Shown here: piece after piece, positions 63,201-64,000 of the stretch
Layout: each line of letters starts with the position of its first letter
How positions within the stretch are numbered: position 1 is the stretch's first letter
Assembly: GCA_963795715.1 (NCBI GenBank)
Contig: CAWCIY010000004.1
Span: forward strand, 434,001 to 498,000
Length of the DNA stretch: 64,000 bases
Origin: JAFEDN01 sp963795715
Lineage (GTDB): Bacteria > Pseudomonadota > Gammaproteobacteria > Coxiellales > Coxiellaceae
Direction of reading: 5' to 3'
Notes under the pieces: model-generated
The model's input: the letters and a program-made list of their open reading frames with translations, nothing else
The model's database searches: none
Told to the model about the DNA's origin: nothing
Program-made: the position numbers and the translations under genes

Positions 63201-64000
63201 GCCCCCGAGGGATAAGTACCCAACAATCTCGGTGTCCTTGGCATACTAACATCAAGGACCAACAGACCCACAGACTGATCCATCACAAATACGATATCAC
63301 CCAGCACAACCACCGTATTTAAGTATCGTCCGGTATAATTTCCCAACAATCGCGGCATAACGGGTATACTGACATCGAGAATTTGCAGGTATTCGGTAGC
63401 AGCAATATAGACGATGTTGCCGGACAGCGCAATTCCGTTCGCATAGTGGCCTGAAGTATAGTTTCCCAATAACTGCGGGGCACTTGGTGTACTCACGTTA
63501 AAGATTAATAATCCTTCGAACCCATTACCCATAAATAAGGTCGTACCCGACGCTACCATAGCTTTAGTAGTTTCAACACCCTGGACAAGGACCATTGAGT
63601 AGTTCCCCAACAGACGTGGGGTGCTTGGTATACTGACATCCAGAATGCTCAGTCCCACAGGTTCTTCTGCAATAAATACGATATTACCTGATACCTCAAC
63701 GCCAATCGTCCTGCCTTCGGTTGGATAACTGCCCAATAACCGAGTCATATTTGGAATACTGATATCCACGATCAATAAACCCAGATCAGTCGCCGCAAAT
63801 ACCTTATTGTTAGAAACGGCAATATCGAAATATAAGTTTGTATTTGAAGTATAGTTTCCCAATAAGAGTGGCGTGCTGGGCGTACTCACATCGAGAATTA
63901 ACAAGCTGTCATTATGATTTATCAATAGGCTATTACCGAACGCTTTAACAAGGCTAATATAGACTGAACCTGGATAGTAGCTGTCTATCAACTGATATTG
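60209..64000 (-). CDS. Giant LVIVD-propeller/cadherin-like surface protein (5' partial)
   Basis: The frame is open to base 64000, so the N-terminus lies outside; 1263 residues are visible. There are two blocks of about 42-residue LVIVD-like propeller repeats (pattern VVSGNIAYV...LLILDVSVPSMPRLLGNYT) at about 63115-64000 and 61910-62830. Between and after them come Ig/cadherin-like domains (SFTAYQSNGQPLSSWL, GTPGRGDTN) to about 60900. One membrane span follows (LAIQIIAPLISAFTTLYTIY, about 60820-60890). A cytoplasmic tail ends it, with another cadherin-like segment and an acidic Pro-rich stretch (DDVPPPPPVNENEG). It looks like a surface adhesin or receptor, and export needs a signal outside the window. 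Confidence 0.8.
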   Translation of the reverse strand, partial: QYQLIDSYYPGSVYISLVKAFGNSLLINHNDSLLILDVSTPSTPLLLGNYTSNTNLYFDIAVSNNKVFAATDLGLLIVDISIPNMTRLLGSYPTEGRTIGVEVSGNIVFIAEEPVGLSILDVSIPSTPRLLGNYSMVLVQGVETTKAMVASGTTLFMGNGFEGLLIFNVSTPSAPQLLGNYTSGHYANGIALSGNIVYIAATEYLQILDVSIPVMPRLLGNYTGRYLNTVVVLGDIVFVMDQSVGLLVLDVSMPRTPRLLGTYPSGATDAEDVAVSGDIVFVASGSLFILNCNQGHLVGNPAGFLGEQISVAVSAHNTMAATLATTQFTLILDELPYQIQTTVSDQSLFPGDTLSLTFNSQLLFVNPTNSFLKLSLSIGTQALPNWLDLTLIPVFLKNYSVESGYVNTIAVSGNIAFVGTDYPDLLILDFSTPSTPHLLSNYTTSNYTTGNDTIHFGAGYEIAILDNLLFLADGNAGLQILDISKLSMLQLLGNYTNEKCSSVVVSGNIAYTVFASNTDATLLILDVSVPSMPRLLGNYTDPSYFVSDNFAVAGNIVYMVAGDSNLLILDVSSPNTPQLLDNYTDEGQINSIALSDDNNILFVADGAGGLSILDVNVPNMPQVLATYGESSTFVTNIAVLNSVIFAIDEANANLLIFDVNTPRIPRLLGSYTGIGQPNDMAVLGNTLIMAAGNLGLLIFDVNQWQLTAQPQATDVGNYQVQLTATDEIGGSVSISFTIRVEGPPQIHGRIPLQYAPVGQTFNYFVPQGLFTDPNFDPISFTAYQSNGQPLSSWLRFNSVSAALTGVPQESDQGTLNVTISATDHIAGITNTTFLLFVGNPIPQPLTLHQGRRFNFSIPLSTFAVGDGITWQYRANASNGGMLPDWLSFDASILELTGIPPLSVTGIVSLNIIAQDSNNDTMVASLELVVIANSPLQINPISDQSATVGDYFNFFVPTETFVNQNGYPLTYTALQRNSDVLPGWLVFNNDTSIASFSGTPGRGDTNFYAVRELEIQVNALDGFVNGSTVFRINVGGVSWGQLAIQIIAPLISAFTTLYTIYQLRALCLNRCFKESYHKESKDYISREIAVGQRFHLEFKTSSELIKRVEVKLPAKPMRSRGHQFFQLPRPLPGGLLMPDWLKYDPYANTLSTKEPIPPSARGQTLVVQVSGKDDVILEQFDLHIQDRLEEKLTLTDDVPPPPPVNENEGVEMETYISQTEGSQRMASPSQKSSHPLLAIDSPLVRGGRTLTSTHPTTESNVYGN

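Noticed and set aside
1..64000. CRISPR array
   Set aside because: No regularly spaced short direct repeats with unique spacers were seen. The repeated patterns are protein repeats or att-related.

Overview
The window comes from an AT-rich gammaproteobacterium. Gene content suggests the Legionellales (Coxiella/Legionella relatives). The grounds are the core gene sequences (sdhCDAB-sucA, lepA-lepB-rnc-era, pdxJ, fur/bamE, smpB/ssrA), a Legionella-type L,D-transpeptidase, and several genes typical of host-associated bacteria (a U-box protein with Sel1 repeats, Fic, Ser-rich effector-like proteins). This placement is inference; no 16S rRNA is present.

Left part, about 1-25470, is chromosomal backbone: sdhC-sdhD-sdhA-sdhB-sucA behind a good promoter; lpxH; vapBC-pdxJ-exo/endonuclease; lepA-lepB-rnc-era and recO; an OPT transporter; an effector-like 901-codon gene flanked by a duplicated piece of the OPT gene; MFS-coaX; fur/bamE; ratA-rnfH; smpB; a frameshifted L,D-transpeptidase; and ssrA (tmRNA). 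era and rnc carry about nine single-base frame disruptions in 1.3 kb although every catalytic motif is still present.

About 25471-58062 is two tandem integrative islands in the 3' end of ssrA. The 25-bp end of ssrA recurs at 54319-54343 and 58038-58062. Paired decamers (CGGGTTTATT, 11 bp apart) sit at fixed distances beside these cores and look like integrase arm sites. Island 1 (about 29 kb) has int/xis at its ssrA end, an IS66-family element with an 8-bp target duplication, a large Ser-rich protein, a secreted/cell-wall-hydrolase trio, truncated genes, and a biosynthesis-like locus. That locus holds an aldo/keto reductase, a LuxR regulator, an EamA exporter, a Rieske oxygenase, a GNAT protein, and a single 2646-residue protein that joins an NRPS adenylation domain, carrier and thioesterase to two STAND/NACHT-like ATPase modules, pentapeptide repeats and a C-terminal propeller-like region. 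I consider this protein the most novel object in the window. Island 2 (3.7 kb) carries a U-box/Sel1 protein and a RhuM-family protein and has lost its integrase.

Right part, 58063-64000: fragments of three tyrosine recombinases, then the C-terminal 1263 residues of a very large surface-type protein (LVIVD-like propeller repeats, cadherin-like/Ig-like domains, one membrane span, cytoplasmic tail) that continues past the window edge. No CRISPR array, rRNA or complete tRNA was seen.
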